From Bacteroidales bacterium (GTDB taxonomy: Bacteria > Bacteroidota > Bacteroidia > Bacteroidales > F082), in the NCBI GenBank assembly GCA_017616675.1, contig JAFZXR010000049.1, positions 1-37,744 of the forward strand: DNA of 37,744 nucleotides, written 5' to 3'. The position numbers and the translations under genes are program-made. Every line of letters begins with the position of its first letter. The first letter of the stretch is position 1. Below are positions 17,847 through 26,317 of the stretch, piece after piece. The notes beneath the pieces were generated by a model. That model had not been told where the DNA came from, made no database searches, and was given only the letters and a program-made list of their open reading frames with translations.

Positions 17847-18772
17847 GTCTCGCACCGTTTCAAGGAATCACCGATGTGGTCTACCGCAATGTCTTTAAGA
17901 AACATTTTCGCGGCATCGACAAGTTTTACACGCCGTTTTTCACCGGAATCCAGAAAGACAACTCAAAAAGTCTGCGCGGCGAGGAGATAAGTCCCGAATT
18001 CAACGACGTAAACACCGTCGTCCCGCAGATTTTAAGCAATAAAGCCGACGAAATCATACGATTTGCAAATCAATGTAAATCAATGGGTTATCGCGAGTTT
18101 AACCTCAATATGGGATGCCCGTTTCCGCGTGTCGCCAACAAAACCCGTGGCTGCGGACTCATGGCCGACCCAGAACGAACAATCCCCATGCTGACCGAGG
18201 TCTGCGAGCACGTCGAGGGCATCAAATTTAGCATCAAATGTCGACTCGGCTACTACAACGACGAAGAAATCTACGCTTTTATCGATGCCTTTAATACATT
18301 GAATATCAGCGAGATAATAATTCATCCTCGCATTGGAAAACAGATGTACACAGGCGAGGCTTCGCTCGAAAAATTTGTGAAACTGATACCATTAATAAAT
18401 AAACCTCTGGTCTATAATGGCGATGTCTTCGATGTTGAGAAATATAAAACGATCAGGAAATCAATAGAGAATATATCATTAGGCCGCGGTCTTCTTACCA
18501 ATCCTTTCCTTGCCGAAGAGATTAAAGGTATTGATAATCAAAAAGATAAGAAATCGCGTCTGCATGGCTTTGTCGTTGACCTTTATGTTGAGCGTCTGCA
18601 TCATGCGGGCGGAAATCCGAAGATCATCGGCAGCATGAAGGAGCTCTGGAAATATATGATGAACATCTTCGACGATCCGCAGAATGTTTGGCGTAAAGTA
18701 AAGAAAGTCAACAATTTAGATGAATACGAAGAATCAGTTGAAATAATATTTAATCAGTATAATTTAGTATGA
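17834..18772 (+). CDS. dus: tRNA-dihydrouridine synthase
   Basis: FMN- and NADPH-dependent reduction of uridines in the tRNA D-loop. TIM barrel with N-terminal LAPFQGITDVVYRNVF, the catalytic cysteine C95 in LNMGCPFPRV, the KCRLGY strand, the IIHPRIGKQMYTG motif that contacts flavin and substrate, and NGDVF. The length (312 aa) is typical. It overlaps lnt by 13 bp and the nucleotidase gene by 4 bp (ATGA), so it sits within a coupled operon. I cannot assign it to the DusA, DusB or DusC group. Confidence 0.93.
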   Translation: METLSLAPFQGITDVVYRNVFKKHFRGIDKFYTPFFTGIQKDNSKSLRGEEISPEFNDVNTVVPQILSNKADEIIRFANQCKSMGYREFNLNMGCPFPRVANKTRGCGLMADPERTIPMLTEVCEHVEGIKFSIKCRLGYYNDEEIYAFIDAFNTLNISEIIIHPRIGKQMYTGEASLEKFVKLIPLINKPLVYNGDVFDVEKYKTIRKSIENISLGRGLLTNPFLAEEIKGIDNQKDKKSRLHGFVVDLYVERLHHAGGNPKIIGSMKELWKYMMNIFDDPQNVWRKVKKVNNLDEYEESVEIIFNQYNLV

Positions 18773-20241
18773 AAAAGTTATCTTACTTATTGATAATCAG
18801 CGTATTGCTGGTTTCGTGCGCTGTAAAACAGCCGAAAAATGCCCAAAATTCAGCAAATCAGAAGGAATTGGTGATATTGTCGGTTAACGACATGCATGGA
18901 AAAATCGAGAACATGCCTCGTTTTGCATACGTGGTCGACAGTCTGCGCAACATCTATCCTGAGCTCATCATCGCAAGCGCTGGCGACAACCGCACAGGCA
19001 ATCCTTACAACGACAAATTCCCGGGAACGCCTAACTTTCCTATGATTAACATGATGAACGAGCTTGGCTTCGACGTGTCGGAACTCGGCAACCATGAGTT
19101 CGACGGCAACATCGACGGAATAAGATATTTCGCCAAGACCGCCAAGTTCCCGGTGATCTGCGCAAATGCTTATTTTAAAGGTTATCCCGATGTGAAGCTG
19201 CCGGCCTACACCACTATCACACGCAAAATCGACGGTAAAGACATAAAAATCACGTTTTTAGGAATGCTCGAGACCGAAAACTACGGCAAGCCGAGCTCTC
19301 ACGAGAAAAACATGATCGACGTCGAATTCCGTCCGGCCGAAGAGGTGATTCCTGAATATCTGTACCTCAAAAACGAATGCGACGTGTTTGTCCTCCTCTC
19401 GCACTGCGGACTGCCCGATGAGACTAAGTTCGCCATGGAGTTCCCTGAGTTCGACCTCATCATCGGCGGTCATACTCACGACCTCTACACGCAACTCTTT
19501 GATTCCGGCGTGATGTACACCCAGTCGAAGTCGTATATCACCTATACCACCGTAACCAAGATTCAGTTTAAAGACGGCTCAATAGTCTCTATAGATGCGC
19601 AACCTATTGATTTAAATAAAGTTACAAAAGTCGATGCCGACATCCAGAAAGAAGTCGACGACTATTATGCCACCCCTGACTTCCACACCGTGCTCGGTCG
19701 CGCCAAGACTCAGTTCGACGGCTGGGATGCCCTCGGTGCCTTTATGGCCGATGCGGCGCGTTATATCGTCAAGACCGACATCGGACTGCAGAACCCTGGC
19801 GGCGTGCGTCTCGACAGCCTGCATGGCGGCGACCTCACCAAAGCCGACATCTTCGCCCTCGACCCGTTTAACAACGAGCTCGTGATAGCCAAGATGACAG
19901 GCAAGCAGATAGAAGAGTATCTTGCCGTGGCATCAACCGACGACGGCGACTGCACCCACGTGTCGGGCATCACCTACACCATCGATGGCGAACGTGCCGA
20001 CGACGGAAAGATAACATTCTCCAACGCAAAAGTGTATCTCGAAAACGGCCAGCCTATCGATCCCGACAAGCTCTACACGGTGTCGATCAACAGCTATATG
20101 GCAAAATGGGCTCAAGGCCGCTGCGTAAGCATGGAACAGACGGAATATACCGCCAACGACGCCGAGATTTTATATCTTAAAGACCATCAAATGGTTGACT
20201 ATAAAGGAGTTAGCCGCTATACTTTGAATAAAAAATTCTAA
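18769..20241 (+). CDS. 5'-nucleotidase / UDP-sugar hydrolase family lipoprotein
   Basis: Exported metallophosphoesterase that dephosphorylates nucleotides or related substrates outside the cytoplasm. A type II signal (LLIISVLLVSC) with lipidated Cys17 is followed by the metallophosphatase domain (about 30-280; SVNDMHGK, ASAGDNRTGN, ELGNHEFDGN, VLLSHCG, GGHTHD) and a 5_nucleotid_C domain (about 300-485; LGAFMADAAR, LQNPGGVRLDS, FALDPFNNELVIAKMTG). In the canonical motif SAGDxxxG the aligned residue after Gly-Asp is Asn, a tolerable change. The ATG overlaps the dus stop by 4 bp. Three bases separate it from the glycosyltransferase gene. Confidence 0.92.
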   Translation: MKKLSYLLIISVLLVSCAVKQPKNAQNSANQKELVILSVNDMHGKIENMPRFAYVVDSLRNIYPELIIASAGDNRTGNPYNDKFPGTPNFPMINMMNELGFDVSELGNHEFDGNIDGIRYFAKTAKFPVICANAYFKGYPDVKLPAYTTITRKIDGKDIKITFLGMLETENYGKPSSHEKNMIDVEFRPAEEVIPEYLYLKNECDVFVLLSHCGLPDETKFAMEFPEFDLIIGGHTHDLYTQLFDSGVMYTQSKSYITYTTVTKIQFKDGSIVSIDAQPIDLNKVTKVDADIQKEVDDYYATPDFHTVLGRAKTQFDGWDALGAFMADAARYIVKTDIGLQNPGGVRLDSLHGGDLTKADIFALDPFNNELVIAKMTGKQIEEYLAVASTDDGDCTHVSGITYTIDGERADDGKITFSNAKVYLENGQPIDPDKLYTVSINSYMAKWAQGRCVSMEQTEYTANDAEILYLKDHQMVDYKGVSRYTLNKKF

Positions 20242-20244
20242 ATA

Positions 20245-21228
20245 ATGAAGATATTACTCATCCGTTTCAGCTCTATCGGCGACATCGTCCTCACCACGCC
20301 GGTCATCCGTTGCATCAAGCGGATGGACGACGACGTCGAGCTTCACATGCTTATCAAAGATAAGTTCGCAAGCCTGTCGCACAACAACCCTTATGTCGAC
20401 AAGACTTTCGAGTATGGCAACTCGCTTCGTGAAGTCATCAAGGAGCTGAAGAAGGAAGAATACGACTATGTCGTTGATTTACAGAAGAATAACCGCTCCC
20501 GTCGTGTCTGCTGGGCCCTCGGATGCGAGCATCATTCGTTCCATAAGCTTGATTTTAAGAAGATGCTGCTTACCACCTTCAAAATCAACAAGTTACCCGA
20601 TGTGCACATCGTCGACAGATATTTCGAGGCAGTGGAAGCTCTCGGCGTGAAAAACGACGGTCGCGGACTGGAATTCTACATCTCCGAGACCAACATGATG
20701 CAGGAACCGGATATCCCTGAAGAGTTCCGCAATGGTTTCTATGCCATCGCGGTTGGCGGCAGCTACAACACCAAGGTGATGCCTGCCGATAAGGTCATCG
20801 AGATCATCGAGAAACTCGACGAACCCGTGATTTTGCTGGGCGGTCCGGGTGACATGCAACGCGCTAAGGTCATCGCCGATGCGGTAGGCGAGAACGTCTG
20901 GAACCCTGTCGGAATGCTTAACCTCGAACAGTCGGCTTCGATCATCAAGATGTCGAAGGCGGTGCTTACAGGCGACACCGGAATGATGCACATAGCGGCG
21001 GCACTGCACAAGCCGATGGTGTCGGTATGGGGCAACACCGTGCCTGAGTTCGGAATGTATCAATATTATCCGCAAAAACTCGACATCCCGAATCATATTG
21101 TCGAGATAAAAGGCCTGAAATGCCGTCCGTGCTCAAAGCTCGGCTACAAAAAATGCCCGAAAGGACATTTCAAATGCATGAACGACATCAACACCGACCA
21201 GGTGGTTTCATTACTTAAAGTCGATTAG
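20245..21228 (+). CDS. Glycosyltransferase family 9 (heptosyltransferase-like)
   Basis: GT9 enzymes move heptose or related sugars onto lipopolysaccharide core on the cytoplasmic face of the inner membrane. The N-terminus ILLIRFSSIGDIVLTTPVIRCIK is the hallmark, and the C-terminal half holds ILLGGPGD and the donor-binding LTGDTGMMHIAAALHKPMV followed by WGNTVPEF. A cysteine-rich tail (CRPCSKLGYKKCPKGHFKC) is common in GT9 proteins. The length (327 aa) fits. No membrane segment. Packed between the nucleotidase (3 bp) and the MBL-fold gene (1 bp), so part of the same operon. The acceptor sugar is not predictable. Confidence 0.92.
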   Translation: MKILLIRFSSIGDIVLTTPVIRCIKRMDDDVELHMLIKDKFASLSHNNPYVDKTFEYGNSLREVIKELKKEEYDYVVDLQKNNRSRRVCWALGCEHHSFHKLDFKKMLLTTFKINKLPDVHIVDRYFEAVEALGVKNDGRGLEFYISETNMMQEPDIPEEFRNGFYAIAVGGSYNTKVMPADKVIEIIEKLDEPVILLGGPGDMQRAKVIADAVGENVWNPVGMLNLEQSASIIKMSKAVLTGDTGMMHIAAALHKPMVSVWGNTVPEFGMYQYYPQKLDIPNHIVEIKGLKCRPCSKLGYKKCPKGHFKCMNDINTDQVVSLLKVD

Positions 21229-21229
21229 T

Positions 21230-21880
21230 ATGCTATCAGTTAAGACATTTATTTTCAATCAGATACAAGTCAATACCTACATCGTCTACAACGAGAAAAA
21301 AGAGTGTGTGATCATCGACGCAGGCAATCTGGAGCCGTTTGAAGACGAGCAGATTCTGAGTTACATCGACAAAACCGGACTGAAGCTGCTGATGCTGCTC
21401 AACACCCACTCGCATATCGACCATGTGATGGGCAATAAGGTTCTTGCCGAGAAATATCATGTTGAACTGGCTGCGCATCCCATCGAGAAGCCGTTTTACG
21501 ACAAGGTTTGGGCTTATGCAGCTGCTTTCGGCATCAACTTCACGCAAGACCGCTGTCTCACGCCGACCAAAGACCTCAACCAAGACGACATCGTAAAGGT
21601 TGGCGACGACGAGCTGAAGGTGCTGTTTACGCCAGGCCATTCTCCTGGACATATCTGTTTCTACGATGAAAAAGACGGCATCGTCTTCACCGGCGACACC
21701 TTATTTTATAGAGGTATCGGACGCTGCGACCTCCCCGGAGGCAACTATTCGACAATAGAAAAAAGTCTTCGCGAGGTGCTTTACAAGTTGCCCGACGACA
21801 CAATTTGTTATTGCGGTCACGGTCCGCAGACTCGCCTCGGCGACGAAAAACGGAATAATCCTTACATTGTTAGTTATTAG
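21230..21880 (+). CDS. MBL-fold metallohydrolase (glyoxalase II-like)
   Basis: Zinc beta-lactamase-fold hydrolase, probably a thioesterase of the glyoxalase II/YcbL group. The metal motif NTHSHIDHVMG contains H60, H62, D64 and H65; then GHSPGHICFY, the GDTLFYRGIGRCDLPGG motif, and a final CGHGPQTRLGDEK. The length (216 aa) is that of short YcbL-like forms lacking the C-terminal substrate domain of true glyoxalase II. Cytoplasmic, no signal peptide. Last gene of the lysS-led run; no obvious terminator with a T-run follows on the plus strand. Confidence 0.9.
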   Translation: MLSVKTFIFNQIQVNTYIVYNEKKECVIIDAGNLEPFEDEQILSYIDKTGLKLLMLLNTHSHIDHVMGNKVLAEKYHVELAAHPIEKPFYDKVWAYAAAFGINFTQDRCLTPTKDLNQDDIVKVGDDELKVLFTPGHSPGHICFYDEKDGIVFTGDTLFYRGIGRCDLPGGNYSTIEKSLREVLYKLPDDTICYCGHGPQTRLGDEKRNNPYIVSY

Positions 21881-21890
21881 TCGTTGATTT

Positions 21891-21936
21891 GAGAGCCTTC
21901 AGCTTCCGTAGGAAGGTGGCAGCTCGAGAATGACGA
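21891..21936 (+). repeat. Degenerate dispersed repeat
   Basis: The intergenic stretch ending GCTCGAGAATGACGA resembles the right end (GCTCGnAATGAC) of the family B repeat, with an internal CTTCC/GGAAG stem around GTA. Weak; it may be a decayed copy. Confidence 0.35.
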
Positions 21937-21937
21937 C

Positions 21938-21979
21938 TAAAAACAAAAAGTCTTGTAAACTATTGATTTACAAGACTTT
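21938..21979 (-). terminator. Intrinsic terminator of the tRNA-Glu gene
   Basis: A perfect 13-bp stem, AAAGTCTTGTAAA (21947-21959) with TTTACAAGACTTT (21967-21979), has a 7-nt loop. On the minus strand it is followed by a T-run (complement of AAAAACAAAA). It sits eight bases past the tRNA 3' end, the expected place for its terminator. Confidence 0.85.
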
Positions 21980-21986
21980 AGCGGTG

Positions 21987-22058
21987 TATCGGGTAAGGGA
22001 ATCGAACCCTTATTTCGACAGTGAGAGTGTCGTTACCTAACCGTTAGTAGAACCCGAC
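21987..22058 (-). tRNA. tRNA-Glu (anticodon CTC)
   Basis: Folded by hand on the minus strand: acceptor GTCGGGT/ACCCGAT (the first pair is a G-T wobble); D-arm TACT/GGTA with loop AACGGTTA; anticodon stem CGACA/TGTCG with loop CTCTCAC, anticodon CTC at 22023-22025; 4-nt variable loop; T-arm AAGGG/CCCTT with loop TTCGATT. It totals 72 nt with discriminator A. CCA is not encoded, as is common in Bacteroidetes. It reads GAG. The gene stands alone between the MBL-fold and PAD genes, with its own promoter box and terminator. Confidence 0.88.
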
Positions 22059-22071
22059 CTCAATTGCGCTG

Positions 22072-22079
22072 CAAAAATA
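22072..22079 (-). promoter_or_regulatory. -7 promoter box for tRNA-Glu
   Basis: TATTTTTG on the minus strand, followed by C, matches TAnnTTTG and lies 13 bp before the tRNA 5' end, a normal distance for a short leader. Confidence 0.6.
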
Positions 22080-22119
22080 CAACAAATTTTGACACGCACA
22101 ACAAAATTTTTAAAAAAAT

Positions 22120-22147
22120 GTAGAGACGCACCGTGGCACGTCTCTAC
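22120..22147. repeat. Family A palindromic repeat, likely terminator of the PAD gene
   Basis: Outer stem GTAGAGACG (22120-22128) with CGTCTCTAC (22139-22147), 28 nt in all. It differs from the copy at 37228 at only two positions. Read on the minus strand it lies 18 bp past the PAD stop codon and is followed by a seven-T run, so it can end PAD transcription. Confidence 0.85.
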
Positions 22148-22165
22148 TCTTTCATCTTTTATCTC

Positions 22166-24466
22166 TTATCTTTTAACGATCTTCTTCACAATGCTATTCC
22201 CCTTCATGTCGCAAATCTTCACGAAGTACAAGCCTTCGCTCAAGCTCTCGACATCAATTTCATTTGTGTTTTCAACAAACAAAACCTGCTGACCGACAGC
22301 GTTGAAGATTGCTACACTCTGAACGTTGTTGCTTTCAATGTGCAAGACATTGTTCATCGGGTTAGGATATACCTTTGTCTCAACAGATACCTCGTTGATG
22401 CTCAATAATTCACCGTCGATGATCACATAATACGTAACGTTATTTTGGTCAGATACTATGCATATCGCTGTTTCCACATAATCTTTAATGTCTCTGCTCA
22501 AGTTTGGATTGACCCTAACGGTTAATTCAAAGTTTTGGGTAACTCCCAAAGTATAAGGTAATTCAGGATATTCTATCTCTAAATATTGCACATTAGGATG
22601 AGCGGTGTTTGTTAGCTCGTATACTTCTGTAATTACAATAGGTGTATTAGAGCCATAGTTACCATTGACAACGTATGGATATGCTTGAGGTTCATTGACT
22701 GTTAACTCAACGTATGGTGCGCCAGGAATCCACAAGCCCCAGTCTTCCAACTCGCTGTTAATCATGGCAGTAACTGTTCTGTCGCCAACTGATGTGCTAA
22801 TTGTGATGGTTCTCTCGATGTAATCTTTTGTAGGAGGAACAAGGAAATCAACCACAACATGCATTGTGCCGCCTGCAGGTAAGGTTTCAGGGAATACTGA
22901 TGGAGTTATCACCAAGTAGCTGTCGTTAGACTCAATGGAATTGATAACGATGTCATTGGTGGTTTCATTTATGATGTCGAATTCTTTTGATTCACCCATT
23001 TGTTCAAACCACAAAGTTGTTGGCGTAATCACCAGCTCGCCTGACGGGCTGTGAGGCCCGACGGTGAAATGGTGCGGCTCAAGCTCAGCAAACACCGGCT
23101 GTGTGTAACGGTGATTCGACTCATCGGCGCCAAACACATAATAATCAATCTCATCACCGCCTTGGAAACCTGTGATGTTGCCCACGTATTCGTCAGGCTC
23201 GCCAGTAGCTGTCATGTGTGCCACCTGATAAGCGCCGCCGTTGATGCTGTAATAAACAAGGAGTGAGTCGACCTTCAGAGGCTCGTCACTGTAGGCGATA
23301 AACTTACTGACAACAGGATATTCGGCCTGCCATTCCTCTTCTCCATGATAAACGTCGCGATGGTCGACAAACAACATGTTGAAGTCCATCACGCCACGGG
23401 TACGGCAGTGCAGAGCGTCGGTGTTGTACCAACCTGCGCTACCGCTATTGATGCCTACGATTTCATAACCTGGCAGTGCTTCCTGATAAACAGCCAAAGC
23501 CTGCTGGTTGTAATTGCTGTTGCTGCCTAATGGCACGTAGACCGACTTGTTGAGAATCAAACTATTGGTGTAAGGAGCGAGTGTGCTTCCACCTGGTTCC
23601 TGCACGCGATACACATGATAAGGATATCCCCAGCAGCAGTTTGTTCTGGCAAAATAAGCCGCCACCGAATCATAGTCGGCAGCATGACTGTTGCTCGAAG
23701 GCAGCTGTGCAATCAAAATCTTATCCGGTGCGAGATACTTGCCCCAGCAGTCGACGTGTGCGATGTAGTCACCCTGTGGGTCGATGGTGATATGATACGG
23801 ATCGATGCCGAGATAGTCGCGCATCTTGTTGCGCACGTTGGTCTCGTTATTGTTGTTTTCCTGCACCACGAGGTTGTCGCTCACGCCATGTCCACGGCCG
23901 TCTTCCATCATGTTGCCTCCAGTGTGCTCAAGGTTCATGCCATACATTGGGATGCCCCAGAAGGTAGCAAACACACCAGAAATCTCGTCGTCGTAAGGAC
24001 GCGGACGGTTGTATCTGTTGTCGACAATAGCAGGATGTTTGTCCTCGAAAATATACCATGGACCGTAGTCACGAACCCAGTAAGAATCGGTTTCGGCGGT
24101 AACAAATGTCACATTATTCATATTTACGCCGGCACCTTGGAATGTGCTCTGCGCACTGCTCTGATAATACGATTCAGCAATACAGTAAATATGGCAGTTG
24201 TTCGACATCTGAGCCACCAAACTGGTAGGAATCCCAAGAGGATAACGGATCATCACGCCCTGCATAGGCTCAAATTCAGCAACGAAACGCGGCGTGCCGG
24301 TCGGAGGCGGTGTCTCAACGAAATTCTCATTTCTGACAGGCGAATTCATCTCTTCTTCCGAGAGATAATGCCATCTCTTCCAATCCGGAGTCTTCTGCTC
24401 CTGGGCATTCATCTTAAAGCCCAAGCAAAGAACGAAAACAATGAAACTGAGTAATATCTTCTTCAT
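22166..24466 (-). CDS. Secreted peptidylarginine deiminase-like enzyme (PPAD type) with T9SS sorting domain
   Basis: Member of the agmatine deiminase/PAD_porph family, predicted to convert arginine in peptides to citrulline outside the cell. A signal peptide (cut near residue 21, KMNAQ) precedes the catalytic domain (about 50-370), whose residues match those known for P. gingivalis PPAD: D133 (WVRDYGPW), H237 and D239 (IAHVDCWGK), N301 (YTNSLILN) and C354 (ALHCRT). R154 and R156 in YNRPRP sit where PPAD has R152 and R154, which bind the carboxylate of C-terminal arginine. An Ig-like domain (about 378-460) follows, then two further beta-sandwich modules not present in the 556-residue PPAD, then a type A T9SS domain (about 699-766, YPNPMNNVLHI ... 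KKIVKR). A free-agmatine role is unlikely given the export signals. Confidence 0.88.
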   Translation of the reverse strand: MKKILLSFIVFVLCLGFKMNAQEQKTPDWKRWHYLSEEEMNSPVRNENFVETPPPTGTPRFVAEFEPMQGVMIRYPLGIPTSLVAQMSNNCHIYCIAESYYQSSAQSTFQGAGVNMNNVTFVTAETDSYWVRDYGPWYIFEDKHPAIVDNRYNRPRPYDDEISGVFATFWGIPMYGMNLEHTGGNMMEDGRGHGVSDNLVVQENNNNETNVRNKMRDYLGIDPYHITIDPQGDYIAHVDCWGKYLAPDKILIAQLPSSNSHAADYDSVAAYFARTNCCWGYPYHVYRVQEPGGSTLAPYTNSLILNKSVYVPLGSNSNYNQQALAVYQEALPGYEIVGINSGSAGWYNTDALHCRTRGVMDFNMLFVDHRDVYHGEEEWQAEYPVVSKFIAYSDEPLKVDSLLVYYSINGGAYQVAHMTATGEPDEYVGNITGFQGGDEIDYYVFGADESNHRYTQPVFAELEPHHFTVGPHSPSGELVITPTTLWFEQMGESKEFDIINETTNDIVINSIESNDSYLVITPSVFPETLPAGGTMHVVVDFLVPPTKDYIERTITISTSVGDRTVTAMINSELEDWGLWIPGAPYVELTVNEPQAYPYVVNGNYGSNTPIVITEVYELTNTAHPNVQYLEIEYPELPYTLGVTQNFELTVRVNPNLSRDIKDYVETAICIVSDQNNVTYYVIIDGELLSINEVSVETKVYPNPMNNVLHIESNNVQSVAIFNAVGQQVLFVENTNEIDVESLSEGLYFVKICDMKGNSIVKKIVKR

Positions 24467-24496
24467 AGTTTTAATTTATTTCAAAATATTAGTTTG

Positions 24497-24504
24497 CAAA
24501 GATA
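24497..24504 (-). promoter_or_regulatory. -7 promoter box for the PAD gene
   Basis: TATCTTTG on the minus strand, followed by C, matches TAnnTTTG. It lies 30 bp before the ATG at 24466. Confidence 0.65.
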
Positions 24505-24547
24505 CTTAATTGTTGCATACAAGCGTTCTTTTTATTGAATTTTTTTG

Positions 24548-24555
24548 TATTTTTG
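24548..24555 (+). promoter_or_regulatory. -7 promoter box for the MltD-like gene
   Basis: TATTTTTG, followed by C, lies 19 bp before ATG 24575. Its position rules out the upstream in-frame codon at 24545 as the start. Confidence 0.65.
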
Positions 24556-24574
24556 CACTTTAAAAATATTGAAA

Positions 24575-26317
24575 ATGAACTGCATCTTATTGATTTTCTT
24601 GACTTTTGCTCAGATTAACGATACTGTCGTAAAATCTGACACTTTGGTAATGAATCAGCGCCTGGCTAACGACTCCATCGACATGTCGATCCTCGAGGAT
24701 GTGTATCAGATGGATTCAATCGACTATAACCTTCCGGATAGCATCCAGGAAAAAATTCAGCAGATTTACGACGATGAAAACTCAGGAAAAGGTATCGTTG
24801 ACGAGTCGCGCGAGATGTTGGAAGCTATTGACACTCTTAGAGTTATCCCTTATTTTGACGAAAGTCAGGCCAACACCTGCAACTATCCTCCAGGATATAT
24901 CCCGAGTTTCCCCGACAGCATCTATGCCCAGCGTATCGAAGAGCTGAACCGTAATACCACCATGGAGCTGGTCTACAACAAACATGTGAAGTCGTTTATC
25001 GATGTGTATGCAGTGCAAAAACGCGATAAAACCGAGCGAATACTGGGCTTGGCGGATGTCTACTTCCCGCTTTTCGAGCAGACTTTAGACAAATATAATA
25101 TGCCGCTCGAGCTTAAATATCTGGCTGTTGTGGAGTCGGCATTAAATCCTCGCGCTGGCTCGTGGGCCGGTGCCAAAGGTCTCTGGCAGTTTATGTATGC
25201 CACCGGAAAAGTGTATAAACTCAATGTCACCACGCTGGTCGACGACCGCTACGACCCTCTGAAGTCGACGGAAGCGGCCTGTCAGCACCTCAACGACCTT
25301 TACAACATGTTTGGCGACTGGTTCCTCGCTCTCGCGGCGTATAACTCAGGCGCAGGCAACGTGAAGAAAGCCATGAGAAGAGCCGGAGGCATCAAGAATT
25401 ACTGGGCAATATGGCCTTATCTGCCTCGCGAGACACGCGGCTACGTGCCGGCATTCATCGCTGTCAACTACGTGATGAACTATCCGGCCGAACATAACAT
25501 CTGTCCGCTCGACCCGGGAATCATCAAAAACGGCATCGACACCGTGATGGTGCACGACGCGCTACATTTCGACCAACTCAACGAGATGCTCGGCATCCCG
25601 ATGGAAGACCTTAAGTTCTTCAACCCCCAATATACAAAAAACATCATCCCGGCAACGGCAAAACAGCCGATGATACTGAGGATTCCTGAGAAATACGTCG
25701 GCGAATACATCGACCACGAGAAAGAACTGTATACCTTCAAGACAAAGAGCGGCATCGACAAGGAGAAGATGCAGGAACAGATGAAGCAGATCTCCGACCG
25801 TAGCGTGCATATCGTCAAGAAAGGCGAGACGCTGAGCGCCATCGCGAAGAAATACCATGTCGGCGTGAAACAGCTCAGGTCGTGGAACAACCTGAAGTCG
25901 GATAACCTCAAGATAGGGCAGAAGCTCATAGTCTACAGCTCCGGCGCACCTATGGCACAAGCAGGCAACCCGAATCCTGTCGAACGCTCGACGACACAGA
26001 CGATACACACGGTGAAATCGGGTGAGACACTCGGCAAAATCGCCCAGAAATACAAATGCTCGGTCACCGACCTCAAGAAATGGAACAACCTGAAGAGCAA
26101 CACCATCAAGGTGGGACAGAAACTGAAGGTGTATCCGCCTGAGAGTCAGTCGACCTCATCGCAGTCAACGACGTCGAGTGGCACCGTCTACACGGTGAAA
26201 TCAGGTGATAACCTCACCAAGATTGCCAAGAAATATAATGTGACGGTCGACTACATCAAGAAGAAAAACAACCTGAAGTCGAACGACCTGAAAGTCGGTC
26301 AGAAGCTAAAACTTTAA
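24575..26317 (+). CDS. mltD: Membrane-bound lytic murein transglycosylase D-like, SLT plus three LysM
   Basis: Cleaves peptidoglycan glycan strands in the periplasm. A hydrophobic export signal ([11 protein letters not shown]) is followed by an acidic region, then the SLT lysozyme-like domain (about 165-290) with catalytic E187 in [20 protein letters not shown], the family motifs GLWQFM and [13 protein letters not shown]. The C-terminus has three LysM peptidoglycan-binding domains ([54 protein letters not shown]), each ending in LKxGQKLxV/L. I see no lipobox, unlike E. coli MltD. The 3' end overlaps the convergent DUF4837 gene by 12 bp. Confidence 0.92.
   Translation: MNCILLIFLTFAQINDTVVKSDTLVMNQRLANDSIDMSILEDVYQMDSIDYNLPDSIQEKIQQIYDDENSGKGIVDESREMLEAIDTLRVIPYFDESQANTCNYPPGYIPSFPDSIYAQRIEELNRNTTMELVYNKHVKSFIDVYAVQKRDKTERILGLADVYFPLFEQTLDKYNMPLELKYLAVVESALNPRAGSWAGAKGLWQFMYATGKVYKLNVTTLVDDRYDPLKSTEAACQHLNDLYNMFGDWFLALAAYNSGAGNVKKAMRRAGGIKNYWAIWPYLPRETRGYVPAFIAVNYVMNYPAEHNICPLDPGIIKNGIDTVMVHDALHFDQLNEMLGIPMEDLKFFNPQYTKNIIPATAKQPMILRIPEKYVGEYIDHEKELYTFKTKSGIDKEKMQEQMKQISDRSVHIVKKGETLSAIAKKYHVGVKQLRSWNNLKSDNLKIGQKLIVYSSGAPMAQAGNPNPVERSTTQTIHTVKSGETLGKIAQKYKCSVTDLKKWNNLKSNTIKVGQKLKVYPPESQSTSSQSTTSSGTVYTVKSGDNLTKIAKKYNVTVDYIKKKNNLKSNDLKVGQKLKL

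Noticed and set aside
21947..21979. 13-bp hairpin as plus-strand terminator of the MBL-fold gene
   Set aside because: No T-run follows on the plus strand; the T-run is on the minus-strand side, which fits the tRNA instead.
23615..24454. 279-codon plus-strand frame opposite the deiminase gene
   Set aside because: Shadow frame; the opposite strand encodes a complete signal peptide and all catalytic residues.
22166..24466. Cytosolic agmatine deiminase of polyamine metabolism
   Set aside because: The signal peptide, T9SS domain and PPAD-like RPRP arginines all point to an exported peptidylarginine deiminase.
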